Origin: Halorientalis sp. IM1011
Lineage (GTDB): Archaea; Halobacteriota; Halobacteria; Halobacteriales; Haloarculaceae
Length of the DNA stretch: 64,000 nucleotides
Direction of reading: 5' to 3'
NCBI RefSeq assembly: GCF_001989615.1
Contig: NZ_CP019067.1
Coordinates: 496,001-560,000 of the forward strand
The notes beneath the pieces are model-generated. The model searched no databases. It was not told the origin of the DNA and saw only the letters and a program-made list of their open reading frames with translations. This document shows, one piece after another, positions 43,675-53,109 of the stretch (positions within the stretch are counted from its first letter, which is position 1; each line of letters starts with the position of its first letter). A program made the position numbers and the translations under genes.

Positions 43675-45579
43675 TTACTCGTCGGGCAGCGTCGCGGCGA
43701 GATCCTCGTCGAGTTCCGCGTCGGCCATCTTCTCGACCAGCGCCGAGATGACCTCCTCGCGCATCCCCTCGACGAACTTGATCGACCCGACGACGAGATG
43801 GCCGCCGCCGGAGACGCCACCGCCGTCGATCTCGTCGACGAGTTCCTCGACCATCTCCGGAATGTCCAGCCGAACGCCGTCCGATCGGAGGACGGCGAAG
43901 TCCGGTCCGTAGCCGATCGTGATGACCGGGTCACCGGTCTCCTCGACTTTCCGGTCGTGAATCTCGCCCGTCGTCTTCCCCGGCGCGGGGTAGGTGAAGC
44001 GATGGGCGTAGTTCTCCACGTCGATCCGGTAGAGATGGGCGTCGTTGTCCAGGCGCTCGTGTTCGACGTGGCTCATCGCGGCGTCGAGCTGTTCGTCCAC
44101 GTCACGCTCGGCCCGCGATGCCAGGAACTCGACCAGTTCCTCGTGACGCTCCCGGTCGTCACAGGCGACGTTGAGGGCGTCGTTGATGAGTTCGCGCCCG
44201 TCGTTGTACTTCAGCCAGAAGGTGGCGTAGTCCAGCGCCTCGCCCACGTCCCGGAGGTCGGCCTCGGTGTAGCCCTTCTCGGCAGCGAGGTCGAGGTAGT
44301 CGTCCATCGCTTCGGCCTGCGATCGGTCGGCGAGCCCCGCAACCGCGGGGACGTGACCGAGTTCCTCCGTGAGGGACGGGTCGATCATGCGCGCGAGTTC
44401 GACCGACATCATCCCGGTCGTGATCCGGTAGTCCTCGTCGTGGAGGTAGGGATTGACGTGTTCGTCGACCAGCGGTCCGACAGCGTCGGGGTCGGGGTGG
44501 TGGTGGTCGACGACGACGATCGGTACGTCGTAGTGAGCGAGATTCCGGTAGGCCGGCGTGTCCTCCTCTGTCGACCCGTTGTCCAGCATCAGGAGGAGCG
44601 GGAGCTTCTGTCCGTGGCGCTTGCGGTTCTCCAGCGCGAAGTTGAGGTCCCGCGTTACGTCTTCCATCTCGTAGAAGGGAGCCTTGCTGGGGAGGCGCTT
44701 GAGCAGGTGTCGCGGTGCGTCAGGGTCGTGGTGATGCTCGGCGATGAATCGTTCCAGTGCCAGCTGGAGCGGCACCGACGCACAGAGACCGTCACCGTCG
44801 GCGTGGTGACGCATCCGGATCGGTCGGCCCTCGAGTACGGCCTCACGGAGCCGCTGGGCGACCTGCTCCAGATCGGGCCGGAGCTTCTCGAAGGCTTCCC
44901 ACTCGACGAGCGGTTCGATATCGTTCGGTTCGGCATACTCCGCGAGCGCGCCGTCGAGGCGGTCCCGGGCCGCGTCGGCGGCGTCGCCCTCGTATCGCTC
45001 GAGATCCTCGACCTCGATCTGGATGGCCGCCTCGCGCATCTCGGCGCGGCCGGTGATCCGGACCACGTCGGCGAGTTCGATCTCGGGGTAGGCCCTGACG
45101 CCGGCCTCCTCGAAGGCCGCACAGGGGACGACGCCGGACTCGTCGCGGACGTGGAAGATGGTCGGCCCACCGGTCTGTTTGATCTGGACGACTTCACCTT
45201 CGAGGGTGACGGTCGACCCGACGACGTCTTCGAGGTCGGCGACGGGGACCGATTCGCCGGCGTCGACGCGTTCGGTCTCGTAGTCGGCGAGTTCGACCTC
45301 CTCGAAGCTCACGTCGCCGTCCTCGCGGACCTCGGAGAGTTCGACGAGCAACTCGTCGCCGACTTCGTAGGTGCCCAGCAGATTCGATTCGTGGACGAGG
45401 CCGGAGAGGCCGTCGGTAACGTCGACGAACACGCCGTAGGCCACGACGCCGTTGACCGTCGCGTGGTAGTACGCGCCGCGATCGACGTCGTCGAGCGAAC
45501 AGCCGTCAGCGAGGTCGTAAACCGTAGGAACCCCGTCGGCGGAGACCTCCGCCCCGTCATCGGGAGTGGATGGAGACAT
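43675..45579 (-). CDS. DHH-family phosphoesterase (RecJ-like) with S1/OB domains
   Basis: 634 aa. N-terminal S1 RNA-binding domain (~25-85: GAYYHATVNGVVAYGVFVDV), an OB-fold (~110-175), then the DHH core with HADGDGL, LDNGST and VVDHHHPD, and the C-terminal DHHA1 with SGGGHLVVGSIKF. All metal-binding motifs are intact, in contrast to the RecJ-like protein at 32566. Likely a single-strand-specific exonuclease or oligonucleotide phosphodiesterase in DNA/RNA turnover or repair. On the minus strand GGTTAAAACG (45604-45614) is a TATA box ~29 bases before the start. Confidence 0.85.
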   Translation of the reverse strand: MSPSTPDDGAEVSADGVPTVYDLADGCSLDDVDRGAYYHATVNGVVAYGVFVDVTDGLSGLVHESNLLGTYEVGDELLVELSEVREDGDVSFEEVELADYETERVDAGESVPVADLEDVVGSTVTLEGEVVQIKQTGGPTIFHVRDESGVVPCAAFEEAGVRAYPEIELADVVRITGRAEMREAAIQIEVEDLERYEGDAADAARDRLDGALAEYAEPNDIEPLVEWEAFEKLRPDLEQVAQRLREAVLEGRPIRMRHHADGDGLCASVPLQLALERFIAEHHHDPDAPRHLLKRLPSKAPFYEMEDVTRDLNFALENRKRHGQKLPLLLMLDNGSTEEDTPAYRNLAHYDVPIVVVDHHHPDPDAVGPLVDEHVNPYLHDEDYRITTGMMSVELARMIDPSLTEELGHVPAVAGLADRSQAEAMDDYLDLAAEKGYTEADLRDVGEALDYATFWLKYNDGRELINDALNVACDDRERHEELVEFLASRAERDVDEQLDAAMSHVEHERLDNDAHLYRIDVENYAHRFTYPAPGKTTGEIHDRKVEETGDPVITIGYGPDFAVLRSDGVRLDIPEMVEELVDEIDGGGVSGGGHLVVGSIKFVEGMREEVISALVEKMADAELDEDLAATLPDE

Positions 45580-45603
45580 TTGACTGCGATTCGGCGCTCG
45601 CGC

Positions 45604-45662
45604 GTTTTAACCTTTGGAAACGCTGACGGGTCGGTCCCGGCGCATCCGGAACGCTTAGAAGG
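45604..45662. promoter_or_regulatory. Divergent promoters between DHH and JAMM genes
   Basis: A minus-strand GGTTAAAACG at 45604-45614 serves the DHH gene, and a plus-strand CTTAGAAGG at 45654-45662 serves the gene at 45684; each is ~27-29 bases from its start codon. Confidence 0.55.
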
Positions 45663-45683
45663 CAACCGACCCCAGACTGTGGC

Positions 45684-46190
45684 ATGCGGCTGTTCCGGTC
45701 GGGCGAAATCCTCGGGATCGCCGAACAAGCCCTGGAGTTCGCGCTGGAAGCCTCCGAGGACGCACACCCCAACGAGTACATGGGCCTCCTCAGAGGAGAG
45801 AGCGCCCGCAACGTCGGCCTCGAACGCGACGGCACCGTCATCACCGACGTGCTCGTCATCCCGGGCACCGAGTCCAACCCCGTCAGCGCCACCGTCAAGA
45901 CGAACATGGTCCCCAACGACATGCGCGCAGCCGGGTCGGTCCACTCCCATCCCAACGGCGTCCTCCGCCCGAGCGACGCCGACCTCCAGACGTTCAACAA
46001 GGGGAAGGTCCACATCATCGTCGGCGCACCCTACGGCAAGACCGACTGGAAGGCCTTCGACCAGGAAGGGAACCCCAGGGATCTGGACGTGATCGACATC
46101 GACCTCCCCGAGGAGGAGTTCTTCGACTTCACGCAGGCCGACATCGACGCCGAGTTGCGCGACGAGGAGTTCGACGGGGGCTTCAGATGA
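45684..46190 (+). CDS. JAMM/MPN+ metalloprotease-like protein
   Basis: 168 aa. The JAMM zinc motif is complete: E31 in NEYMGLL, H87 and H89 in SVHSHP, S97 and D100. Archaeal JAMM proteins cleave isopeptide bonds of ubiquitin-like SAMP modifiers; this one could be a desampylase or a related hydrolase. The C-terminal ~40 residues are acidic. ATGA overlap with ribL downstream implies co-translation. The start at 45684 is supported by CTTAGAAGG about 27 bases upstream. Confidence 0.83.
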   Translation: MRLFRSGEILGIAEQALEFALEASEDAHPNEYMGLLRGESARNVGLERDGTVITDVLVIPGTESNPVSATVKTNMVPNDMRAAGSVHSHPNGVLRPSDADLQTFNKGKVHIIVGAPYGKTDWKAFDQEGNPRDLDVIDIDLPEEEFFDFTQADIDAELRDEEFDGGFR

Positions 46191-46618
46191 CGACCGTCGT
46201 CGCACAGGGGACCTTCGACATCCTCCACCCCGGCCACGTCCACTACCTCGAAGAAGCCGCCGGGATGGGCGAGGAACTCCACGTCATCGTCGCCCGCCGG
46301 GAGAACGTGACTCACAAGGAGCAACCCATCCTCTCCAATCGCCAGCGTCGGGACATGGTGGCGGCGCTGGAGGCAGTCGACGAGGCCCGCGTGGGCCACC
46401 CCGAGGACTTCTTCGTCCCGATCCGCGAGATCGACCCCGACGTGATCGCGCTTGGCTTCGACCAGCACCACGACGAGGAGCAGCTCGCGGGGGCGCTCGC
46501 CGACGCCGGCCTCGACTGCCGGGTCGAGCGCGCCTCCGGCCGGGAGGAAGTCCGCGACGACGAACTCCTCTCGACGGGGAAGATCATCGACCGGGTCTGT
46601 ACGGAGCGCTGTGACTGA
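46187..46618 (+). CDS. ribL: FAD synthase RibL (cytidylyltransferase family)
   Basis: 143 aa. Nucleotidyltransferase with [17 protein letters not shown] (HxGH-type site) and SNRQRRDMV, the layout of archaeal RibL, which adenylylates FMN to FAD. Other cytidylyltransferases share the fold, but length and the C-terminal CTERCD, matching the redox-sensitive cysteines reported for archaeal FAD synthase, favour RibL. Coupled to the JAMM gene by a 4-base overlap. Confidence 0.85.
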   Translation: MTTVVAQGTFDILHPGHVHYLEEAAGMGEELHVIVARRENVTHKEQPILSNRQRRDMVAALEAVDEARVGHPEDFFVPIREIDPDVIALGFDQHHDEEQLAGALADAGLDCRVERASGREEVRDDELLSTGKIIDRVCTERCD

Positions 46619-46621
46619 CGC

Positions 46622-47002
46622 TCAGTAGGTCCAGTAGTCGACCGATCCCACCTCGATCCGGACCCCGGTATTTTCCTCCCAGGCGTCGTCGTCAGCGCCG
46701 TACTTCTCGTTGAGGCGACGGTTGATCCGCTCACTCTCGGAGGTGACGACGTCCGCCGTCCCGCGGACGGTCATCCCCCACTGCGGGTCGCCGTCCTCGT
46801 CCTTCTGGATCGAGAGCGCGACGGCGGGGTTCTGGCGGATGTTTTCGAGTTTCTCGCCGGTCGTCGCGATCTCGAATCGCCCCTTCCGGTAGACGTACCA
46901 GATCGGCGCGGCGTGGGGTCGGCTGTCCCGGCAGGTCGCGAGGTGGGCCACGAGCGGTTCGCCGGTGAGCAGGTCTTCGGCCTCGTCGGGAACGTTGGCC
47001 AT
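46622..47002 (-). CDS. Pyridoxamine 5'-phosphate oxidase-like flavin-binding protein
   Basis: 126 aa from the ATG at 47002. Split-barrel flavoprotein fold: EPLVAHLATCRDSRPHAAPI, then IWYVYRKGRFEIATT and ALSIQKDEDG, typical of the PNPOx-like superfamily, often F420- or FMN-dependent in archaea. The frame continues to 47059 without a better start. The ends of ribL and this gene are only 3 bases apart, converging. Specific substrate unknown. Confidence 0.75.
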   Translation of the reverse strand: MANVPDEAEDLLTGEPLVAHLATCRDSRPHAAPIWYVYRKGRFEIATTGEKLENIRQNPAVALSIQKDEDGDPQWGMTVRGTADVVTSESERINRRLNEKYGADDDAWEENTGVRIEVGSVDYWTY

Positions 47003-47137
47003 ACGTCCGGTTCGACGTCCACCCACCTGAATCTGGTTCCGATCTCGCGAGTACAGCAAATATCGCTATAGTAAACGTGTTCCACTCCGTGACATCTTCA
47101 CCAAAATTGATACGACAACAGGAAGGAACGTCAGCCG

Positions 47138-47527
47138 ATGATCCCCCTGAGCCCCGTCGCATTTGTACTACCCCTCCTCCTGGCGGGTGTGTCGACCGGG
47201 GTCTGGACGTACTACGACGCCTCGAGCCGGAATGCGGTGTATGCAGGGAGCATCGCAACTATCGTCACGGTGTTCGTCCCGGCGGTTCTGGTGTACCTGT
47301 ACTATCGGAACCGAATCGGGCCGCGAACGCAGAACCGCAGTACTGCCGAAAACGTCGCAGGTGCGATCGCCGTCGGGAGTCTGACCGCGGTGATACTCGG
47401 GCAGTTCGTCGCACCACCGGATGCCGGAACCCTCGGACTGGCTCAGATATCTCTCCTCCCAGTCGGGATCGCCTTCGGGTTTCTGTGGGTCTGCGAGATC
47501 TCGCCCCGGATTCTCGAGGCAACGTAG
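47138..47527 (+). CDS. Small integral membrane protein, 129 aa
   Basis: 129 aa with four hydrophobic segments (LSPVAFVLPLLLAGVSTGV; AVYAGSIATIVTVFVPAVLV; VAGAIAVGSLTAVILGQFV; LAQISLLPVGIAFGFLWVCE). No signature residues, no recognised family. The third segment follows a polar loop with RNRIGPRTQNR, suggesting cytoplasmic facing. Stand-alone. Confidence 0.65.
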   Translation: MIPLSPVAFVLPLLLAGVSTGVWTYYDASSRNAVYAGSIATIVTVFVPAVLVYLYYRNRIGPRTQNRSTAENVAGAIAVGSLTAVILGQFVAPPDAGTLGLAQISLLPVGIAFGFLWVCEISPRILEAT

Positions 47528-47629
47528 GGTGTCACCGTCGCCGATGTGTTGCCGTGTCTCCGTCACGAGGTGAGGGATACTCGCCAGTGATGGGCGATTG
47601 CGGCAGGAAAATCGGGGGCGGACCGCTCG

Positions 47630-48778
47630 TTAGATGTAGCCGTTCTCGGCCAGTCGCTCGACGCCTTCCTGCAGGCGCTCCTTGCTCGCGGCGTAGGAGA
47701 GCCGCGCGTAGCCGGGGGTGCCGAACGCGCTCCCGGGCACCGTCGCGACGTGGGCGTCCTCGATAGCTCCCTCACACCACGATTGATCGTCGTCGTCCAC
47801 GGGCAGCATCATGTAGAACGCGCCGTCGCCGACGGGCACGTCGACGCCGTGGTCGGCGAACAGGTCGGCGAGCATGTCCCGCCGTTCCTCGAAGGCGTCG
47901 CGCATCTCCACGACGGCCTCGTCGGTGTTCTCCAGGGCCTCGACGCCCGCGTGCTGGACGAAGTTCACGGCACATGAGACCGAGTGGCTGTGGAGTTTGC
48001 CGGCCTGGGAGATCAGTTCCTCGGGACCGGCGAAGTAGCCGAGCCGCCAGCCGGTCATGGCGTAGGCCTTCGAGAAGCCGTTGACCGTGATCGTCCGGTC
48101 GGCCATGCCGTCGAGGGTACCGAGACTCGTCGGCTCGACGCCGTAGGTGATCTCCTTGTAGATCTCGTCCGAGATCACCGTGATGTCGTGTTCGACAGCC
48201 AGATCCCGGACCCCTTCGAGGGCGGTGTCGGAGTAGACCGCGCCGGTCGGGTTCGACGGGGAGTTGACGACCAGCAGTTCGGTGTCGTCGGAGACGGCGT
48301 CGCCGAGGGCGTCCAGTGCGGGTTCGAGCTGGAAGTCGTGGGGCGAGAGGTCGACCCGCGAGAGCGAGCCGCCGGCCATCTTGACCATCGCCTCGTAGGA
48401 GACCCACGCCGGGTCGAGCAGGCAGACCTCGTCCCCGTCGTCGATCAGGCTCATGAAGATCTCGAACAGAGCCTGCTTGCCGCCGGGAGTGACGATGATC
48501 TCGTCGGTGTCGTGATCGAGGCCGTCGGCGGCGAGTTTGTCGGCGATGGCCCCTTTCAGTTCGGGGATGCCGTTCGAGGACGTGTAGCCGGTGTGGCCGG
48601 CTTCCAGTGCTTGCTCGCCGGCGTCTTTGACGTTCTGTGGGGTGTCGAAGTCGGGTTCGCCGACCGAGAGGTCGACGACGTCGACGCCGTCGGCTTCGAG
48701 TTCGGCGGCGAGGTTGCTGATCGCGAGGGTCGCGCTCGGTTCCACTCGTTGTACGCGGGATGCGAAGTCCATAGTCAT
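47630..48778 (-). CDS. Pyridoxal-phosphate aminotransferase, class I/II (AspC-like)
   Basis: 382 aa. PLP fold type I: VNSPSNPTGAVYS, ISDEIYKEI (Asp binding the pyridine N), the Schiff-base Lys in VNGFSKAYAMTGWRLGY, and a substrate Arg near GYARLSY. It transfers amino groups between amino acids and 2-oxo acids, probably aspartate or aromatic substrates. Its ATG overlaps the ribH stop (ATGA) and a second ATG lies two codons in. The operon with ribH is not an obvious pathway link. Confidence 0.87.
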   Translation of the reverse strand: MTMDFASRVQRVEPSATLAISNLAAELEADGVDVVDLSVGEPDFDTPQNVKDAGEQALEAGHTGYTSSNGIPELKGAIADKLAADGLDHDTDEIIVTPGGKQALFEIFMSLIDDGDEVCLLDPAWVSYEAMVKMAGGSLSRVDLSPHDFQLEPALDALGDAVSDDTELLVVNSPSNPTGAVYSDTALEGVRDLAVEHDITVISDEIYKEITYGVEPTSLGTLDGMADRTITVNGFSKAYAMTGWRLGYFAGPEELISQAGKLHSHSVSCAVNFVQHAGVEALENTDEAVVEMRDAFEERRDMLADLFADHGVDVPVGDGAFYMMLPVDDDDQSWCEGAIEDAHVATVPGSAFGTPGYARLSYAASKERLQEGVERLAENGYI

Positions 48779-49176
48779 AGTTCCTCCACGAGGTCGACGG
48801 CTCCGTCCAGTGCGGCGGCACCGTAGTCGGTGCGGGCGCGGGCTTCGTCCATGCTCATGCCGGGGCCGGTGACGCCGAGCGTCACGGGCGTGTCCCGATC
48901 GAGACTCACGTCGGTCAGCCCCTGGGCCATGGCGTTGCCGATCACCTGGTCGTGGTCGGTGTCGCCGGACTTGATCGCGCCGACGACGGCCACCGCGTCC
49001 ACGTCGTCCCGGCGTGCCAGCCGGTCGGCGGCCAGCGGCGAGTCGTACGCGCCGGGAACGTGGACTGTCTCGACGATCTCCACGCCCAACTCGTCGGCGC
49101 GCGCCTTCGCGGCCGCCTCCATCTCCTCGGTGACGTCGCGGTTGAACTCCGCGACCACCAGTCCGAGCCGTACCAT
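48775..49176 (-). CDS. ribH: 6,7-dimethyl-8-ribityllumazine synthase
   Basis: 133 aa. Penultimate riboflavin enzyme, joining 5-amino-6-ribitylaminouracil with dihydroxybutanone phosphate. Motifs are VVAEFNRDVT, VPGAYDSPLAA and GAIKSGDTDHDQV with the catalytic His. The start ATG at 49176 fits the family N-terminus (VRLGLVVAEFN); the longer frame to 49308 is out of character. ribL in the same window makes FAD later in the pathway. Confidence 0.92.
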   Translation of the reverse strand: MVRLGLVVAEFNRDVTEEMEAAAKARADELGVEIVETVHVPGAYDSPLAADRLARRDDVDAVAVVGAIKSGDTDHDQVIGNAMAQGLTDVSLDRDTPVTLGVTGPGMSMDEARARTDYGAAALDGAVDLVEEL

Positions 49177-49270
49177 GTGTCCGCGATAGCAACCGCGACC
49201 TAAAGAAATACCGTTCGGCGGTCGCACCATCCTGTCCGCCGCGAGAGAGTGTTCGTTTGCAACCAGAAGG

Positions 49271-49280
49271 ATTCTAAATC
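49271..49280 (+). promoter_or_regulatory. TATA box of the Agl23-like gene
   Basis: ATTCTAAATC lies ~27 bases before the ATG at 49302. Confidence 0.5.
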
Positions 49281-49301
49281 CCCGGCCAGACTGCATCCAC
49301 A

Positions 49302-51176
49302 ATGGCAACGGCCGACGACGATTCCGCGACGGAGCCCGCCGCCCAGCCGTCCGAGTCCGCCCTCCCCACCTGGTTCGGCGTCGACCGCCTCCTGCTGGTC
49401 GTCGCCGCCATCACCGCCTTCGCGCTGTTCGCCCGCTTCCTGCTCCTCGGCGAGCGGATCGCCCACTGGGACGAGGGCCGCGTCGGCTGGTGGATCCTCC
49501 AGTACCTCCACACCGGCGACTACGCCTATCGCGGGATCATCCACGGCCCGTTCTACCACCACGTCAACAGCCTCCTGTTCAGCGTCTTCGGTGCCAGCGA
49601 CTTCACGATGCGAGCGATAGTGGCACTGCTCGGCGGACTGACGCCGCTGGCAGCGCTCGGCCTCCGGCATCGCCTCCGGGATATCGAGGTCGTCTTGCTC
49701 GCGCTCTTTCTGACCGCCAATCCCATCCTGCTGTACTACTCGCGGTTCATGCGGGGCGACCCCATCGTCGCCTTCTTCATGTTCGGGGCGGTCGTCGCCT
49801 TCGTCCGGCTGATCGACTTCAGGCAACCACGATACCTGTTTCTGGGCGTCGGAGCCTTCGCGCTCGCGCTGACCGCCAAGGAGAACGCGCTGATCTACCC
49901 GGTCACCTGGATCGGGGCCCTCGTTCTGTTGCTCGATCACCGCCTGTTCCTCGCACGCGAGGGCGAACCCGCGTGGACGACTATTCTGAAGGACCGTCTC
50001 GTCGGCTTCGTCTACGGCGTCTGGAACTGGCTCCACTGGATCCTGCTGGCGGTCGTCGAGTTCTTCGCGATCATCGTGTTCTTCTACGGACCGCGGGACG
50101 GCGATCCTGGCGACGTGGGCCTGTACAACGCCATCGGGGGAGCCGACCTCGGGATGTTCGTCACCGTCGTCGACCGCGCCATCGTCGGCTCGTGGAAGGA
50201 GTTCTACGGACTGTGGATCGGCGAAGACATGCAGAGTCACGCCTACCTCCCGTATCTCGGTGACTTCGCCGAAACGCTAGGCTACGGCGCGCTCGCACTC
50301 TGTGTCTTCGCGGTGATCGGATTCGTCGTCGACCGATACACGGGCGAGCGACCGCGTGACCTCGTGGCCTTCTCGTTTTACTGTGGGTTCGTCTCGATTC
50401 TGGGGTATCCCATCGTCACTGACATCCAGGCCCCGTGGGCGACGATGCACGCCGTGGTGCCGCTGGCGATTCCCGCGGCGGTCGGACTCGCACTCGTTCT
50501 CCGGTGGGGTCGGGACGCCGTCGCCGACGACGACCCGGTCGCGATGGGCGCGGCCGCTGTCGTGGTGATCGTCGCGGTCAGCTTCGTCGTCGGCATGGGT
50601 GTCTACGGGGTGTATCTCGCCCCACAGGCCCAGGAGGGGGAGAACGCCCTGGTCCAGTACGCACAGCCGGGCGACGACGTGCGCCCCGCGCTGGACAGTA
50701 TGGAGCGGGCCGTCGACGCGAACGAGGGAACCGACGTGTTGTTCTACGGGGACTTCTTCGTCGACGGGGGGACGAACGGGACGACGGACTTCGTCTACGA
50801 CGGCTACCCGCGGGACTCCCAGCTGGTCCCGAAATCTGAGCGAGGGATCACCCTCTCGCCCGCGTGTGCGGACTGGTTCAACTCCCTGCCGCTCCCGTGG
50901 TATCTCAACAAATCCGGGGCGGAGGTGGGCTGTGCGGACGGCTCCCCCGACCTCGAAGCCGCTGCCGAATCCGAGCCACCGATCGTTATCGTTCGCGCCC
51001 ACGACGAGGACGACGAGGACAACGCGGTCAACGAGGAGCGACAGGCCCGTGAGCAGTTCCCGGAGTACTGGAGTGCGACCTACGAACTCCGGACCTACGG
51101 GACCGAGACCGTCTTCCTCATCCACCCCGACTACGTGGGCGAGGTGAACGCGTCGGCGACGCCGCCGGACGCGTAA
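49302..51176 (+). CDS. Agl23-like polytopic membrane protein (TIGR03663 type)
   Basis: 624 aa. An acidic N-terminus is followed by ~10 membrane helices with PMT/GT39-like features: HWDEGRVGWW in the first extracytoplasmic loop, YHHVNSLLFSVFG, LALTAKENALIYP and RFMRGDPIVAF. A C-terminal ~180-residue hydrophilic domain follows. It matches what is called flippase activity-associated protein Agl23 in haloarchaea, linked to dolichol-phosphate sugar handling in N-glycosylation. It could be a sugar transferase; no experiment can be inferred. Confidence 0.78.
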   Translation: MATADDDSATEPAAQPSESALPTWFGVDRLLLVVAAITAFALFARFLLLGERIAHWDEGRVGWWILQYLHTGDYAYRGIIHGPFYHHVNSLLFSVFGASDFTMRAIVALLGGLTPLAALGLRHRLRDIEVVLLALFLTANPILLYYSRFMRGDPIVAFFMFGAVVAFVRLIDFRQPRYLFLGVGAFALALTAKENALIYPVTWIGALVLLLDHRLFLAREGEPAWTTILKDRLVGFVYGVWNWLHWILLAVVEFFAIIVFFYGPRDGDPGDVGLYNAIGGADLGMFVTVVDRAIVGSWKEFYGLWIGEDMQSHAYLPYLGDFAETLGYGALALCVFAVIGFVVDRYTGERPRDLVAFSFYCGFVSILGYPIVTDIQAPWATMHAVVPLAIPAAVGLALVLRWGRDAVADDDPVAMGAAAVVVIVAVSFVVGMGVYGVYLAPQAQEGENALVQYAQPGDDVRPALDSMERAVDANEGTDVLFYGDFFVDGGTNGTTDFVYDGYPRDSQLVPKSERGITLSPACADWFNSLPLPWYLNKSGAEVGCADGSPDLEAAAESEPPIVIVRAHDEDDEDNAVNEERQAREQFPEYWSATYELRTYGTETVFLIHPDYVGEVNASATPPDA

Positions 51177-51212
51177 GTCCGTCCCTCGCCGCCCCGCGCT
51201 CCCGGGTTGACA

Positions 51213-51222
51213 ATCCTTAAGC
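51213..51222 (+). promoter_or_regulatory. TATA box of purKE
   Basis: ATCCTTAAGC lies ~28 bases before the purK ATG at 51247. Confidence 0.6.
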
Positions 51223-51246
51223 GCGTGCCCGGGAAAGCGCCGAGCG

Positions 51247-52392
51247 ATGACACTCACGTCGCCAGGACCGACCCTGGGCGTCGTCGGGGGCGGGCAACTC
51301 GGGCGGATGCTCGGCGAAGCCGCGGCGCCGCTCGGGGTCGAGGTGGTCGTCTCCGACCCGACGCCCGACGCGCCGGCCGCGCCGGTCGTCCGCGACCAGC
51401 TCGTCGGTGATTTCGACGACCGCGAGACACTGCGGGCGCTCGCGGAGCGATCCGACTACCTCACCTTCGAGATCGAACTGGCCGACCCCGACATGCTCGA
51501 AGCGGTGAGCGAGGAGACCGGCGTCCCGGTCCACCCCGAACCGGCGACGCTCCGGACGATACAGGACAAACTCGTCCAGAAGGAACGCCTGCAGGACGCG
51601 GGCATCCCGGTCCCGGAGTTCCGACAGGTCGACTCGACCGAGGACCTCCACGCAGCGCTGGACGATCTGGGAACGCCCGCGATGCTGAAAGCCCGCGAGG
51701 GCGGCTACGACGGGCGCGGCAACGTCCTCGTCGAGAGCCGGGAGGACGCCGAGTCGGCCATGGACGAGATCGCCGGCCCGGCGATGGTCGAGGCGTTCGT
51801 CCCCTTCGAGCGCGAACTGGCGGTGATGGGCTGTAAGACCGAGGGGGAGACCGATACCTTCCCCGTCACCGAGACGATCCACGAGGAAGAGATCCTACGG
51901 GAATCCGTCTCGCCGCCGAGAGCGACCGACGAGCGTATCGAGGCCGCCCGTGATGTCGCCGAAGACGTGCTGGCCGAGATGGAGGGGCGAGGGGTCTACG
52001 GCATCGAGTTGTTCGACACGGGCGAGGCGATCCTGCTGAACGAGATCGCGCCGCGCCCGCACAACTCCGGGCACTGGACCATCGAGGGCTGTCACACCTC
52101 CCAGTTCGAACAGCACGTCCGGGCGGTGACGGGTCGGCCGCTGGGATCGACCGAACGACGCGATCCCACCGTATCGGTCAACATCCTCGGCGACGGCGAG
52201 GAGCGTCGAGAGGCGCGGTTGACAGGCGAAGAAGCCGTCTTCGAGCGCGACCGTGCGCACCTCCACTGGTACGGGAAACGCGAGGTCTACCCGCTCCGGA
52301 AGACCGGCCACGTCACGCTGACCGGTGACGATGGGACCGACGACCTGCTGGCATCGGCACGAAACCTGCGCGACGGACTCACTTTCAAATGA
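51247..52392 (+). CDS. purK: 5-(carboxyamino)imidazole ribonucleotide synthase
   Basis: 381 aa. ATP-grasp enzyme that carboxylates AIR to N5-CAIR with ATP and bicarbonate. The N-terminus LGVVGGGQLGRMLGEAA, the ATP-grasp segments PAMLKAREGGYDGRG and VEAFVPFERELAV, and EIAPRPHNSGHWT are all present. Full length. purE overlaps its stop by 4 bases. Confidence 0.95.
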   Translation: MTLTSPGPTLGVVGGGQLGRMLGEAAAPLGVEVVVSDPTPDAPAAPVVRDQLVGDFDDRETLRALAERSDYLTFEIELADPDMLEAVSEETGVPVHPEPATLRTIQDKLVQKERLQDAGIPVPEFRQVDSTEDLHAALDDLGTPAMLKAREGGYDGRGNVLVESREDAESAMDEIAGPAMVEAFVPFERELAVMGCKTEGETDTFPVTETIHEEEILRESVSPPRATDERIEAARDVAEDVLAEMEGRGVYGIELFDTGEAILLNEIAPRPHNSGHWTIEGCHTSQFEQHVRAVTGRPLGSTERRDPTVSVNILGDGEERREARLTGEEAVFERDRAHLHWYGKREVYPLRKTGHVTLTGDDGTDDLLASARNLRDGLTFK

Positions 52393-53030
52393 GCGAGAAC
52401 GTTCAATCACTGATCGAGGAGCTACGCGAGGAGGCAGAGCGCGACAGACCGACCGAAGACACGCCCGAGATCGGGATCGTCATGGGTTCGGATTCGGACC
52501 TGGACGTGATGGCCGGGTCGGAGTCTGGCCGGCCGGGAGCCTACGACTGCCTGACCGAGGAGCTGGGTTTTGCCGAACAGACCAGTTTCGACGACCCGCC
52601 CGAGGCGCGGTTCACGTTCGAGACCTTCGTCGTCTCGGCCCACCGGACGCCGGAACTGATGTACGCGTACGCGGAGACGGCCGAGCAGCGCGGGCTGGAC
52701 GTCATCATCGCCGGCGCGGGCGGAAAGTCGGCGGACCTGCCGAACATGACAGCCTCCATCGCCTACCCACTGCCGGTGATCGGCGTCCCGGTCCAGGAGA
52801 AGTCGGTCGACTCGGTGATCGGGATGCCACAGGGCGCGCCGCTGACCGCCGTCGACGCCGGGAAGTCGTTCAACGCCGCGCTGTCCGCAGTCCAGTACCT
52901 CGCGCGCCAGCACGAGGCACTGCGCGACCGGCTGGTCGATTACCACGAGGGGCTCCAGGACGGCGTAGGTGACGTATCACGGGACCTCCACGAACTCGGA
53001 ACGCCCGGATTCAGGGACCGGGACGAGTGA
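52389..53030 (+). CDS. purE: N5-CAIR mutase
   Basis: 213 aa. Converts N5-CAIR to CAIR, the next step after PurK. Motifs are GIVMGSDSDLDVM, VSAHRTPELM, IIAGAGGKSADLPNM and PVQEKSVDSVIGMPQGAPL. Beyond the ~160-residue core there is a ~45-residue acidic N-terminus plus an insert after DVMAGSESG, and a C-terminal helix, giving a longer protein than bacterial PurE. Start by ATGA overlap with purK. Confidence 0.93.
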   Translation: MSENVQSLIEELREEAERDRPTEDTPEIGIVMGSDSDLDVMAGSESGRPGAYDCLTEELGFAEQTSFDDPPEARFTFETFVVSAHRTPELMYAYAETAEQRGLDVIIAGAGGKSADLPNMTASIAYPLPVIGVPVQEKSVDSVIGMPQGAPLTAVDAGKSFNAALSAVQYLARQHEALRDRLVDYHEGLQDGVGDVSRDLHELGTPGFRDRDE

Positions 53031-53109
53031 GACGGGAAGCGCCCCGAGTCCGACGAGTAGAATCTGTCCGAGCCCATAGATTTTTCAACGGATCCGACAT
53101 AGCCGGCGT

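Noticed and set aside
43600-46092. 830-codon open frame on the plus strand
   Set aside because: Antisense shadow of the DHH gene running into the JAMM gene; no recognisable domain, and the opposite-strand gene is unmistakable.
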